This document shows positions 34,891 through 44,200 of a stretch of 64,000 nucleotides of DNA, piece by piece; the stretch's first letter is position 1; the number at the start of each line of letters is the position of its first letter. Origin of the DNA: an uncultured Arachnia sp. (lineage in GTDB: Bacteria > Actinomycetota > Actinomycetes > Propionibacteriales > Propionibacteriaceae); contig CANLSH010000003.1 in NCBI GenBank assembly GCA_947493705.1, positions 124,001-188,000 of the forward strand. The letters run 5' to 3'. A program made the translations under genes and the position numbers. Below the pieces are notes generated by a model. The model made no database searches. It was not told the DNA's origin and was given only the letters and a program-made list of their open reading frames with translations.

Positions 34891-36927
34891 TCAGTGGTTC
34901 CTTGGCCGTTCATTAAGGTTGAGCGCTACACGTGACGTGGTGACGACCCTGTCGAGCGTCATGCCTCGGGCGGCATAGACCTCGGGGCCTGATCCGGATT
35001 CCCCGAATTCCTCAATGCTGACCACTGCATCGGCGAAGCGGTACCACGCGTCACCGCGTCCCGCCTCGAGCGCAACTCGTGCAGTGAGGTGAGCGGGGAG
35101 CACTGCTTCCCTGTACGCATCCGGCTCCTCGATGAACCATTCAACGCACGGCATGGAGACGACGCGCACGCCAATTCCTTCAGTTTCGAAGAGGATGCGG
35201 GCAGATTCGATGGCCAGCGTCACCTCGCTGCCCGTGGCGATGAGTGCCAGGTCATCTCCGGAACCAACGGTGGTGATGACGTAAGCCCCCCGGACGGCGC
35301 TGCTTTCCGAGGGACGCTCCAGGACCGGCAGGTCCTGCCGCGAGAGGACCAGCGCCACGGGGCCCCTTGCTGAGTCAATGATTCGCCGCCACACGTCGAT
35401 CACCTCACTGGCATCAGCAGGGCGAACAACGTCGAGGCCCGGGATGGTGCGCAGGGCAGCGATCTGTTCGACGGGCTGGTGCGTGGGTCCATCCTCTCCG
35501 ACGGCAACGGAGTCGTGAGTGTAGACATACACCACGTCGAGGGCCATCAGGGCCGCGAGGCGCAGAGCGGGGCGCTGGTAGTCGGTGAAGGCAAGGTAGG
35601 TGGAGGCGAACGGTCGCCAGCTGCCGTGCAGCGCGATGCCGGAGAGGATGGCAGCCATTGCATGCTCCCGCACTCCAAAGCGGATGAACTCGCCGCTGGG
35701 GTTGGCGTTGGTGAAGTGGGATCCCGGCACGGCAACGTTGGTGGATGATGAAAGATCCGCCGAGCCTCCCCAGAAGCGGGCGGACGGAAGCTTCGACAAC
35801 GCTTGGATGACTTTTCCATTGGCCGACCGCGTGGGGACAGGTGAACCGGGCTCGAACGGAGCAATCCCCTCGAGAGCCGCAAGTTCGGCGTCCACGCTTC
35901 TCCGGCGGAATTCATCGAGTTGTGCCGCGTCCTGCGGGTGATGAGTGCGCCACTCACTCATGCCCACGTCCCAGTCAGAGTGGAGTTGTCGACCTCGACG
36001 GATCGCTTTCCGGGTGTGCTCCAGTACATCGGGTGTCGCCAAGTCTTCGAGGGAGGCGTCAGGGGCGAACCCCAGCGTCTCCTTGACCAGGGCCACTTCA
36101 TCATCGCCAAAACCACCGGCGTGTGCCGCGGGTGTTCCGCCATGGGTTTCCGAAGGTGCACCAATCACGGTACTGAGTGCAACGAAGACGGGACTGCCGG
36201 TGTGGAGTTTCGCCTGCAGTAGTGCTTCCTCAATCGCTTCGGGATCAGAGCCGTCGGCGACGTCGACGACATGCCAGCCATAGGCGGCGAACCGCGCACG
36301 AACGTCTTCATTGAAGGCCTCGGAAGTGGGCCCGTCGATCGTGATGCTGTTGTCATCCCAGATGACAACGAGGTTATCGAGCGCGAGTGTGCCGGCAAGA
36401 CTCGCGGCCTCGTGGCTGATTCCCTCCTGGAGGCATCCGTCGCCCGCAACCGCAAAGACCGTGTGGCCGAACAGCTCTGGCGCGGCGGCACCGAAAAGAG
36501 CTTGCTCCCGCTTGGCGGCCATCGCCATCCCCACGGCACTTGCCAAGCCCTGCCCGAGAGGACCCGTTGACATTTCGATGCCGGGCGTGATGTCGATCTC
36601 AGGGTGGCCGGGCGTGCGGGCATGTAGACGACGGCTGGCCGCAAGATCATCAAGTTCCAAGCCGTAGCCGGTCAGGTACAGCTGCACGTAGAGCAGAAGA
36701 CTTGCGTGCCCGGCGGAAAGCAGGAGCCGGTCTCGCCCCTCCCACCCGGGATCACTGGGGTTATGGTTCAGGATGCGCTGGTACAGCACATGCGCCAACG
36801 GTGCGAGCGCCATAGCGGTGCCGGCGTGCCCGTTCCCCTTTGCCTGAACGACATGAGCGGGGATGGCCGTGGCCGCGGCGATGGCGCGGTGATCCAACTG
36901 ACTGAACACTTCGGATGGATTGCTCAT
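34891..36927 (-). CDS. tkt: Transketolase
   Basis: TPP enzyme moving two-carbon ketol units between pentose-phosphate sugars. At 678 residues it is full length. It shows GNGHAGTAMALAPLAHVLY near 31-49, TPP-binding GDGCLQEG...DDNSITIDG, the Pyr domain GVREHAMAAILSGIALHG, and HDSVAVGEDGPTHQPVEQ. It is divergent from a UlaA-type PTS operon, so it may be a second, catabolic transketolase serving a pentose or related sugar acid imported by that PTS. GGAG lies 7 nt before the ATG. Confidence 0.93.
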   Translation of the reverse strand: MSNPSEVFSQLDHRAIAAATAIPAHVVQAKGNGHAGTAMALAPLAHVLYQRILNHNPSDPGWEGRDRLLLSAGHASLLLYVQLYLTGYGLELDDLAASRRLHARTPGHPEIDITPGIEMSTGPLGQGLASAVGMAMAAKREQALFGAAAPELFGHTVFAVAGDGCLQEGISHEAASLAGTLALDNLVVIWDDNSITIDGPTSEAFNEDVRARFAAYGWHVVDVADGSDPEAIEEALLQAKLHTGSPVFVALSTVIGAPSETHGGTPAAHAGGFGDDEVALVKETLGFAPDASLEDLATPDVLEHTRKAIRRGRQLHSDWDVGMSEWRTHHPQDAAQLDEFRRRSVDAELAALEGIAPFEPGSPVPTRSANGKVIQALSKLPSARFWGGSADLSSSTNVAVPGSHFTNANPSGEFIRFGVREHAMAAILSGIALHGSWRPFASTYLAFTDYQRPALRLAALMALDVVYVYTHDSVAVGEDGPTHQPVEQIAALRTIPGLDVVRPADASEVIDVWRRIIDSARGPVALVLSRQDLPVLERPSESSAVRGAYVITTVGSGDDLALIATGSEVTLAIESARILFETEGIGVRVVSMPCVEWFIEEPDAYREAVLPAHLTARVALEAGRGDAWYRFADAVVSIEEFGESGSGPEVYAARGMTLDRVVTTSRVALNLNERPRNH

Positions 36928-37178
36928 ATGTCATCTCCGTGGCGGGGTGCTTGAAAGTTGTTGATTCTGCTGGGCATCGTTCAACGCGAACCAGCCACAA
37001 TCTCTACAAACAATAGCGTCCATACTTGGATACGTGTGGGCGTAGTCCAAACTTCGCTAACCGTTGTCGCGAGCGATGGTTGCTCCATACAAAAGGCTTC
37101 CGCAACAACGCTCCATCTAGTATCGTGGCAATGAAACATTTGATGCTAATAGATTCAGCTGTGACGAAGGGACCTCTC
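36928..37178. promoter_or_regulatory. Divergent control region of tkt and PTS operon
   Basis: 251 bp, visibly more AT-rich than its flanks. It contains GCGTCCATAC at 37016-37025, a 10-mer also found before denD (29185-29194), followed by TTGG that makes TCCA-TACT-TGGA a small inverted repeat. Further CTCCAT elements lie at about 37083 and 37112. It probably holds both promoters and an operator. I recognise no specific regulator site. Confidence 0.35.
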
Positions 37179-37628
37179 ATGCCTGCCTCCGACGACATGC
37201 TTTCCTCCTCTGCCATTCACCTCGACGCCCATGCGACTGATTGGCGAGACGCCATCCGGCTCGCGGGTGACGCCCTCGTCGCCGGTGGAGTGACGAAGGA
37301 TGACTACACCCAGGAGATGATCGACACGGTGGAAAAGCTCGGCCCCTACATCGTCGTAGCCCCGGGTTTCGCGCTCGCGCACTCCAGAACATCTCCCGCG
37401 GTCCTGAAGACGGGACTCAGCTGGGTCTCGCTTGACACGCCGGTGGAGTTCGGGAACAAGTCCAACGACCCTGTGGATCTCGTGGTCGGTCTCGCCGCGT
37501 TGGATCATGACGCCCATATCGGCATCATGTCCAAGCTGGCTGGGGTTCTCGCCGATCCGGAAATGCTTGCGAAACTGCGGTCCTCGACTGATCCTGAGGA
37601 AATACGTTCCGCCCTTATCTCAGACTGA
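37179..37628 (+). CDS. PTS IIA component (mannitol/fructose-ascorbate type)
   Basis: 149-residue cytoplasmic EIIA. The phosphorylated His lies in VAPGFALAHSRTSP (about 62-75); the N-terminal TDWRDAIRLAGDALVAGGVT and the YTQEMIDTVEKLGPY block fit UlaC/PtsN-type IIA. First gene of the operon IIA-IIB-IIC-HPr-EI. ATG 37179 is set by a GAAGGGA site; the frame is open further upstream without support. Confidence 0.92.
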   Translation: MPASDDMLSSSAIHLDAHATDWRDAIRLAGDALVAGGVTKDDYTQEMIDTVEKLGPYIVVAPGFALAHSRTSPAVLKTGLSWVSLDTPVEFGNKSNDPVDLVVGLAALDHDAHIGIMSKLAGVLADPEMLAKLRSSTDPEEIRSALISD

Positions 37629-37687
37629 AAAGTTACAACCGATCGTTGCCACCGCACGATTGAAAACGTCACAGATTGGACACAGAA

Positions 37688-37963
37688 ATGAAGATCATTG
37701 CCGTCTGCGGAATGGGAATTGGAACTTCCATCATTCTCAAAATGAACATTGACAATGCACTTGCAAAGCTTGACGTGGATGCCGACGTGGAAGCAGCCGA
37801 CATCTCCGCCGCCCGCGGGGCGGCATCCTCTGCGGATCTCGTGTTCACCAGCAGTGAGCTCGCCGAGCAACTGGGCGAACTCGACGTCCCCATCCTCGTC
37901 GTTGACGACTTCACCGACGTAGCCGAGATCGAAGCCAAACTGGTTGAAGAGCTTGACCTGTAA
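37688..37963 (+). CDS. PTS IIB component (ascorbate type, UlaB-like)
   Basis: 91-residue cytoplasmic EIIB. The P-loop cysteine is in AVCGMGIGTSIILK (Cys7 region), typical of lactose/ascorbate-class IIB proteins. It receives phosphate from the IIA and passes it to the sugar bound by the IIC encoded 31 bp downstream. Confidence 0.93.
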   Translation: MKIIAVCGMGIGTSIILKMNIDNALAKLDVDADVEAADISAARGAASSADLVFTSSELAEQLGELDVPILVVDDFTDVAEIEAKLVEELDL

Positions 37964-37994
37964 ATCCTGACCCTGAAAAACAAAGGAGTCCGTC

Positions 37995-39545
37995 ATGGAC
38001 TGGTTCGTCAGCATTCTCCAATTCATCGGGTCGCAGATCCTCAACGTTCCCGCCTACCTCGTCGGGATCATCGTTGCCGTTGGTCTCATCGCCATGAAGA
38101 AGTCCGTTGGTCAGGTGGTGGGTGGAGCTCTCAAAGCCATTCTGGGATTCCTGATCCTGGGAGCCGGAGCTGGAGTGGTGGTGGCGGCACTCGAGCCACT
38201 CGGTGGGCTCGTCCTCGCTGTCACAGGCTCTGAAGGCGTGGTGCCCACCAATGAGGTCATCACGGCCCTGGCTGCAGATACCTACGGTGCCACCAGTGCC
38301 TACATCCTCTCACTGGGATTCGTCCTGATGCTGGTGCTCGCACGGTTCACACCGCTGCGCTACATCTTCCTCACCGGACACCACATGGTCTTCATGGCCA
38401 TGCTGCTCTCGGTGGTGCTCTCCATCGGGTTCGGTGACACCCTGACGTGGCTCACCGTGCTGGTGGGCGCGTTCCTGCTCGCCGTGATCATGGTGGTCAT
38501 GCCAGCCTTTGCCCATCCTTGGATGAAGCGGGTGACCGGAAACGATGTCATCGCCATCGGCCACTTCGGCACAGCGGGTTACATCGCGGCCGGAGCCGTC
38601 GGCAGTGTGGTGGGCAAGAACAGCCCATCCAGTGAGGACATCAAGTTCCCCCAGGGCCTCAAGTTCCTGCGGGACTCCATGGTGGCCACCGCCCTGTCCA
38701 TGGTGCTCATCTACCTCGTCTTTGCCGTCTGGGGCCTCGTCTCTCTTGGCGATGAGGCACTTCCCTTCTTGGACGCGGCCGACGGTGGCGCTTTCATCAT
38801 GGCTGCCGTGATGCAGGGCCTGATGTTCGGCGTCGGCGTCTCGGTGATCCTCTATGGTGTCCGCACCTTCCTGGGTGAACTCATTCCGGCATTCCAGGGA
38901 ATCGCGAACAAGCTCGTGCCGGATGCGAAGGCTGCGCTGGACGTGCCCATCGTGTTCCCCTACGGCCAGAACGCCGTGCTGATCGGCTTCATCTCATCCT
39001 TCGTGGGTGGGCTCGTGATGCTGCTCATCCTGGGTGTGTGGCTCGGGCCCGCGTTCGGCCTTGCCATCATCCTGCCCGGCATGGTGCCCCACTTCTTCAC
39101 CGGTGGTGGCGCGGGAGTGTTCGGCAATGCGACGGGTGGTCGCAGAGGAGCGGTGGCCGGTGGCTTCGTCAACGGTCTGCTCATCACCATCCTGCCCGCG
39201 TTCCTCTACTCGGTGATGTCCGGGATTGGTCTCACAGGGACAACCTTCGGCGATGCCGACTTCGGCTGGTTCGGCTCCCTCGTGGGCCTGAGCGTCCGCA
39301 CGGACAGCGTCATCCTGGGCGTTATCCTCCTCGTGGTGCTGGGTGTTGTTCTGCTGGCCGGCGCCATGGTGTGGCAGAAGCGTGTGGTGGACACGGGCTG
39401 GATGCCCGCCGTCGAACACCAACGATTCGTCGACGAGCGTGCAGCGGCGGAGAAGGAGAAGGAGGCAGCTGTTGCAGCGGAACGCAAGGCGGCGCGAGCG
39501 GCCAAGAAAAAGAGCGAAACTGACGCCTCGAAAGCCGACGCGTAA
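37995..39545 (+). CDS. PTS IIC component, UlaA/SgaT family
   Basis: 516-residue membrane permease of the ascorbate-type PTS superfamily. It has about 11-12 helices and conserved blocks LVGIIVAVGLIAMKKSVGQVV, FLTGHHMVFMAML, VIAIGHFGTAGY and PHFFTGGGAGVFGNATGGRRG. It ends in a highly charged Ala/Lys/Glu tail after residue 470. The substrate cannot be read from sequence. None of the ascorbate catabolic genes ulaD, ulaE or ulaF is present, but a transketolase is divergent. AAAGGAG precedes the ATG. Confidence 0.93.
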   Translation: MDWFVSILQFIGSQILNVPAYLVGIIVAVGLIAMKKSVGQVVGGALKAILGFLILGAGAGVVVAALEPLGGLVLAVTGSEGVVPTNEVITALAADTYGATSAYILSLGFVLMLVLARFTPLRYIFLTGHHMVFMAMLLSVVLSIGFGDTLTWLTVLVGAFLLAVIMVVMPAFAHPWMKRVTGNDVIAIGHFGTAGYIAAGAVGSVVGKNSPSSEDIKFPQGLKFLRDSMVATALSMVLIYLVFAVWGLVSLGDEALPFLDAADGGAFIMAAVMQGLMFGVGVSVILYGVRTFLGELIPAFQGIANKLVPDAKAALDVPIVFPYGQNAVLIGFISSFVGGLVMLLILGVWLGPAFGLAIILPGMVPHFFTGGGAGVFGNATGGRRGAVAGGFVNGLLITILPAFLYSVMSGIGLTGTTFGDADFGWFGSLVGLSVRTDSVILGVILLVVLGVVLLAGAMVWQKRVVDTGWMPAVEHQRFVDERAAAEKEKEAAVAAERKAARAAKKKSETDASKADA

Positions 39546-39572
39546 CTTCACAACGGAGAAGATGGAGCAACC

Positions 39573-39842
39573 ATGACCACTCGTACCGCCACCATCGCAT
39601 CAAGCGTGGGACTCCACGCACGCCCCGCCGCGATGTTTGTGCAAGCAGCCACTGAGACCGGACTCCCCGTCAAGATCGCCAAGGAAGGAGGGGATCCCGT
39701 CGATGCCCGCAGCATCCTGGCGGTCATGGCTCTGGGCGCCAAGCATGGCGAAAGCGTGACATTGGAGGCGACGGGGGAGGGTGCCGACGACGCCCTCGAC
39801 GGCTTGGTGGAGCTACTCAACCGGGATCTCGACAAGGAGTGA
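39573..39842 (+). CDS. ptsH: PTS phosphocarrier protein HPr
   Basis: 89 residues. The active-site His is in SSVGLHARPAAMFV (His near residue 15); DARSILAVMALGAKHGE carries the Ser corresponding to Ser46. It carries phosphate from enzyme I to the IIA of the same operon. It is followed by enzyme I with a 2-nt gap. Confidence 0.95.
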   Translation: MTTRTATIASSVGLHARPAAMFVQAATETGLPVKIAKEGGDPVDARSILAVMALGAKHGESVTLEATGEGADDALDGLVELLNRDLDKE

Positions 39843-39844
39843 CC

Positions 39845-41530
39845 ATGAGCACTGAACACACGATGTTTTCGGGGATTGGTGTGTCGGCTGGCGTCGCCAT
39901 CGGACCGGTTGTCCAAGTGCCTCCGGCCGCCTCCTTCGATGCGGACGAACCAGCCACGACCGACCCTGCACCCGTCGTCGACAAAGTGCACGAAGCTCTG
40001 GAACAAGTGGCCTCAGGGCTGGAGGAGCGACTCACGAGAGTCACGGAGAAGGCGCGCCCCGTGCTGGAGGCGACAGCGATGATGGCCCGCGATCCGGGTC
40101 TGCAGGGTTCAATTGATGCCAGGCTGTCTGCGGGGGCTGGTCCGACCCGCGCCGTGCACGAAGCCGTCGAGGAATATGCCACGATGCTCTCGAGCCTGGG
40201 CGGATACATGGCGGAGCGGGTCACCGATCTCTACGATGTACGAGACCGGGCGATCTGTCGATTGCTGGGCAAACCAGAACCCGGAATTCCTGAGTTGCGA
40301 ACCCCGTCGATCGTCGTGGCGCACGACTTGGCACCGGCCGAAACTGCAACCATGGACAAGACTTTGGTGCTTGGCATCGTGACTGCTGCCGGCGGCCCCA
40401 CCTCCCACACCGCCATCCTGGCCGCGCAACTGGGCATCCCGGCGGTGGTCAAGGCACGGGATGTGATGCGTGTTCCGGACGGTACAACTCTTGCGGTTGA
40501 CGGCGGCAAGGGTGACGTCATTGTGTCGCCCACGCAGGCGGAGCAGGCCGACTTGACTGAGCGTGCGCAGCTCCGCGCCGCTGCACTCACTGACAGCCAG
40601 GGGGCCGGAGTCACCCAAGACGGTCACTCAGTGGCACTGCTGGCCAACATAGGCACCCTGGACGATGCAAGCTCTGCCGCCAAAGAGGATGTGGAAGGCT
40701 CCGGTTTATTCCGTACGGAGTTCCTTTTTCTCGGGCGCCAGAGCGCGCCGACTGTGGAGGAGCAGAAGGAGATCTACGTCGAGGTGCTTCAGCTGTTCGG
40801 TGAGCGTCGCGTGGTCATTCGCACTTTGGATGCCGGGGCCGACAAGCCTCTGAGTTTCGCCAACCTTGGTGAGGAGGAGAACCCTGCTCTGGGTCGGCGG
40901 GGTCTGAGGCTGGGACTGGCCATTCCTGAACTCCTGGAGGACCAACTTGCAGCCCTGGGTGCTGCTCACCGCGAGACGGGCGCGGATCTGAGGGTGATGG
41001 CCCCCATGGTCGCAACCTGCGAGGAGGCCGAACTCTTTGCTGAGAAGGCACGTGCCGCGGGCCTTCCGTCCGTGGGAATCATGATTGAGGTACCGGCAGC
41101 AGCACTGCGGTCTGAGGATCTGCTGTCGATCGTCGACTTCGCCTCCATCGGTACCAACGACCTCAGTCAATACACCATGGCGGCTGACCGCATGGAGGGT
41201 GAATTGGCAAATCTCCTGGATCCGTGGCAACCGGCTGTTCTACAACTTGTGCAGCACAGCTCCCGTGGCGGAAGCGCCACAGGTAAGAAGGTCGGCGTTT
41301 GTGGGGAAGCGGGCGGGGATCCATTGCTGGCACTGGTCCTAGTAGGGCTCGGAATCTCCAGCCTCTCCATGGCTCCGGGCAAAGTGACAGCCGTGCGCGC
41401 CGCCTTGCGCATGCACTCATTGGCCGCCTGCGAACAGATGGCAATCGCCGCACTCAAGGCCAGGGGTCCCGAAGAGGCACGGCAAGCAGTACTGGACCTT
41501 TCGGACCCGAATCTGGAGGTGCTTCTGTGA
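39845..41530 (+). CDS. ptsI: PTS enzyme I (phosphoenolpyruvate-protein phosphotransferase)
   Basis: 561 residues, full length. Active-site His in GGPTSHTAILAAQLGIPAVV (about 183-202); FRTEFLFLGR and the PEP-binding FASIGTNDLSQYTMAADR; catalytic Cys region KKVGVCGEAGGDPL. It completes a self-contained phosphorelay with HPr and IIABC. The ATG follows CAAGGAG; GTG 39839 is an alternative. It converges with the L,D-transpeptidase gene. Confidence 0.95.
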   Translation: MSTEHTMFSGIGVSAGVAIGPVVQVPPAASFDADEPATTDPAPVVDKVHEALEQVASGLEERLTRVTEKARPVLEATAMMARDPGLQGSIDARLSAGAGPTRAVHEAVEEYATMLSSLGGYMAERVTDLYDVRDRAICRLLGKPEPGIPELRTPSIVVAHDLAPAETATMDKTLVLGIVTAAGGPTSHTAILAAQLGIPAVVKARDVMRVPDGTTLAVDGGKGDVIVSPTQAEQADLTERAQLRAAALTDSQGAGVTQDGHSVALLANIGTLDDASSAAKEDVEGSGLFRTEFLFLGRQSAPTVEEQKEIYVEVLQLFGERRVVIRTLDAGADKPLSFANLGEEENPALGRRGLRLGLAIPELLEDQLAALGAAHRETGADLRVMAPMVATCEEAELFAEKARAAGLPSVGIMIEVPAAALRSEDLLSIVDFASIGTNDLSQYTMAADRMEGELANLLDPWQPAVLQLVQHSSRGGSATGKKVGVCGEAGGDPLLALVLVGLGISSLSMAPGKVTAVRAALRMHSLAACEQMAIAALKARGPEEARQAVLDLSDPNLEVLL

Positions 41531-41551
41531 AGCAGTGGTTGAATAGCGGCC

Positions 41552-42793
41552 TCAACGGATGACGATGGCGTCCCCCACCGCGGTGTGCTGGAGGTAGGTC
41601 TTCATGTTCGCTTCTGTGATGGACACGCAGCCCGCCGTCGCCCCTCTTCCGTGCACATGCAAGAAGATTGCGCCGCCCTTGCCCTTGATGGCGGGGCCTC
41701 GGTTGTAGTCAATGACTGCGGCGTAGTCATATTGGCCGCGGTACGAGATCAGATGCTCTGACAGCCGCTTGTTGAAGCCGCCGAGCTTCCCCTCACGCCA
41801 TTGGTTGTAGTAGCGCGAATTGTTGTCCAGCACCCAGTAGGAATCGCGGCCCACATCCCGCCATGCGAGTTCGGTCCAAGGATTCGGTTTGATACCGAAA
41901 GCGTCCTTGACCGTGAACACTCCGGATGGTGTGGTGCCGGTGTCCTGCCTGCGAATGGCTGCAGGTGCGACTCCTCCATAGCCAATTCGGCCGGTTGAGT
42001 CCCGGAAAACCATGCGAGTTTCGCATCCCGTACCGGCTACGCGCTCCACCATTGTGACGACTGCTCGCGTTCCCGATGTCTTCACCGCCGTGACCGAATC
42101 CTGGGACGCAGCGATGTTGACCTGAATGCCCCCGACATCAAGGGTGCAGTCCGCCGGCTTCGCAATGGGTGGTGGCTTGGTCATAGTTCCGAACTGCACG
42201 ATGTTGTTGAACAACCACTTCTTGGCCGGAGTGAAACGTCGGTTGCCGTTCCGGTCAAGATCGGCTGCGACGACATCCGCCCAAATAAAAGATCTGCATC
42301 CATCACTGCCGGTCCAAGCATTGTCGCACTCGGTTTTCCACTTGCGTCCCTTCGACGTGAATGCTCCGGTGGAGGCGAGTGGATTACCTTTCCACACATC
42401 GCGGTCGGAGGGGAGATACGTGAGGTTGTTGAATGCCCAGCCGTTCACCATCTCGTACCCGCTGCCGGTTCCTTTCCTGCGCACTTGCGTCGCCCAGATA
42501 TCAGCGCGACAGCGGTACACGGAACTGGAGTACTTCTCGCACATGGTACGCCAATGGCGGCCGTTCACGATCTGCTTCCCGGGAGTGGTGTACACCGATC
42601 CCTTCGAGTCAGCCGAAGCGGTGGGAACAGGACCCGTGAGCAGCCCCGAAACCAGCAGAGCAAATGCAACAATGACCAGCGCTCCTCTTCGCGTGATGGA
42701 CGAAGATGCACTCAATGCGTTATTAATGTTCGGCCCCTCAATTGTTATAGCCGCTTCGTGGGTCAACTTGTGTCGGACACCTTTGTCATCCAA
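41552..42793 (-). CDS. Secreted L,D-transpeptidase with duplicated Cys/FNN module
   Basis: Up to 413 residues. Signal-like segment ITRRGALVIVAFALLVSGLL at 33-52, followed by an AxA-type site near TASADS. Residues 67-201 are a module built from two repeats (GRHW/Cys85/Cys95/IWATQV/WAFNN and GRKW/Cys156/Cys166/IWADVV/WLFNN), also present in the phosphatase at 57643-59574. Residues about 222-413 are a YkuD-type L,D-transpeptidase domain ending HVHGRGATAGCVSI (His379, His381, Cys389). The start is uncertain: the first 22 residues look unnatural and TTG 42715 is a candidate. Confidence 0.85.
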   Translation of the reverse strand: MDDKGVRHKLTHEAAITIEGPNINNALSASSSITRRGALVIVAFALLVSGLLTGPVPTASADSKGSVYTTPGKQIVNGRHWRTMCEKYSSSVYRCRADIWATQVRRKGTGSGYEMVNGWAFNNLTYLPSDRDVWKGNPLASTGAFTSKGRKWKTECDNAWTGSDGCRSFIWADVVAADLDRNGNRRFTPAKKWLFNNIVQFGTMTKPPPIAKPADCTLDVGGIQVNIAASQDSVTAVKTSGTRAVVTMVERVAGTGCETRMVFRDSTGRIGYGGVAPAAIRRQDTGTTPSGVFTVKDAFGIKPNPWTELAWRDVGRDSYWVLDNNSRYYNQWREGKLGGFNKRLSEHLISYRGQYDYAAVIDYNRGPAIKGKGGAIFLHVHGRGATAGCVSITEANMKTYLQHTAVGDAIVIR

Positions 42794-42936
42794 TCATTCG
42801 CTGCGTATTGACCACAGACATGTGTGTGGATCATGCCGGGTGGGTGACAAAGGGATGAATCCTGCATCCGATGGATGATGAGGGATTATCGTGGGTCAGC
42901 TTCGGCCATTCCCATGCATGGGCGAGAATGATCAGT

Positions 42937-43548
42937 ATGAATACCGATGACCGCAAAAGATCCCGGTCCGGCCTGGAGCAACTCTTGGCCATGGATCACT
43001 GGACCAACGAGCCCGCAGATGTTGCAGTGGAGGGTGACCATGTGGTTGTCACAGCCCGGAAAGGCAGCGACGCGTGGCGCCACACGTCGTATGGTTTCGT
43101 GCATGATTCCGAGCACGCGTTGCTTGAACCACTCGGAAGCAGCGAGGCCGTGGAGGTGTCATTCCGGCTCGACTACACACAGCAGTTCGATCAGGCCGGA
43201 GTTTTCCTGCGGGCCTCAGATGATCAGTGGATCAAAGCCGGTGTGGAAGTTGCCGACGGTGCCCCGCAGGTGGGCGCTGTCGTGACGCACACCACGTCTG
43301 ACTGGTCTGCCTCACCTGTGCCGGAGTGGATGGGGACCATCGTGACTGTGCGGGCAAGCCGCGACGGCGACGCGGTCACCATCAGGGCACGGGCGGGGGA
43401 CGAGCCGTGGAGACTGGTGCGTGTGGCCCATCTGGATCCCGCATTCGCCGTCGAAGCCGGCATTTTCTGCGCCTCCCCGCTCCGAGAGGGCCTCCGCGTG
43501 ACGTTCACAAGGTATCGCCGGGGCTCTGCCGACGCTTCGCTGCACTGA
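42937..43548 (+). CDS. DUF1349 (YesU-like) domain protein
   Basis: 203 residues from the chosen ATG. Concanavalin-like beta-sandwich DUF1349 is recognised from HWTNEPADVAVEGDHVVVTA, FRLDYTQQFDQAGVFLRASD, WIKAGVEVADGAPQVGAVVT and VEAGIFCASPLREGLRVTF. The role is unknown; carbohydrate binding is suggested for the fold. ATG 42991 is a plausible shorter start. It converges with, and overlaps by 44 nt, the methyltransferase gene. Confidence 0.85.
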   Translation: MNTDDRKRSRSGLEQLLAMDHWTNEPADVAVEGDHVVVTARKGSDAWRHTSYGFVHDSEHALLEPLGSSEAVEVSFRLDYTQQFDQAGVFLRASDDQWIKAGVEVADGAPQVGAVVTHTTSDWSASPVPEWMGTIVTVRASRDGDAVTIRARAGDEPWRLVRVAHLDPAFAVEAGIFCASPLREGLRVTFTRYRRGSADASLH

Positions 43549-44200
43549 CCGGGTAGGTGCCTGTGGCGACCACGATGTGGCCGCCCCGGACGGTGGTCTC
43601 CTCCACCTCCCCACAGTCCCGCTCCACCGCGGTCCACGGATGAGCATGGATGTCGGAGCCGCCCATCCAGCACGCCAGGTATGCGAGCGGTTTGAGCAGC
43701 GAAACTGTCCCGGTGGGCAGTTGCATGTCGACGACGCCCACCCGGCCACCCGGAGCGATGACGGCCATGCTGGAGGACCATGCCTGTTGCCAGTCCTTAA
43801 CCACGCTCAGCGTGTAGCTGGCGAACACTGCGCTGACACCGGGTTTGCGACCGTGATCGGCGAGCACATCGTCGACACATGACGGGGGGAAGTCCATCGC
43901 ATCCCCCTCGATAAGGTGGACGTTGTCAAAGCTTCGGCGTTGAATACGTCGCTGGGCAACGTTGAGCATATGAGGGCTGGAGTCGAGCCCGATGACGAGC
44001 CCCTCAGAGCCGACAGCATCCCTCAAGGGCGAGAAATTCAGCCCCGTGCCACAGCCGACGTCCAGCACGACATCACCCCTTTTGAGCCGAAGTAGGTCAA
44101 TACCGACGATCCGGCCTGCACGGTACACAAACCGTTCACCGGAGAACCAGTCATAGAACCGGGCCCCGAACTTGTAGGGGTCGAACCCTCTCACGATCAA
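43505..44200 (-). CDS. Class I SAM-dependent methyltransferase
   Basis: 231-residue methyltransferase with motif I VVLDVGCGTGLNFSPL (about 45-60), IGLDSSPHMLNVAQ and EGDAMDFPP, of the UbiE/COQ5-like type. The substrate is not evident. It overlaps the upstream SDR gene by 4 nt, so the two are probably one operon. Confidence 0.88.
   Translation of the reverse strand: MIVRGFDPYKFGARFYDWFSGERFVYRAGRIVGIDLLRLKRGDVVLDVGCGTGLNFSPLRDAVGSEGLVIGLDSSPHMLNVAQRRIQRRSFDNVHLIEGDAMDFPPSCVDDVLADHGRKPGVSAVFASYTLSVVKDWQQAWSSSMAVIAPGGRVGVVDMQLPTGTVSLLKPLAYLACWMGGSDIHAHPWTAVERDCGEVEETTVRGGHIVVATGTYPVSAAKRRQSPGDTL

Noticed and set aside
37688..39545. Calling the PTS an L-ascorbate transporter
   Set aside because: Only the family of IIB and IIC points to it; the ascorbate catabolic genes are absent, so substrate assignment is not justified.
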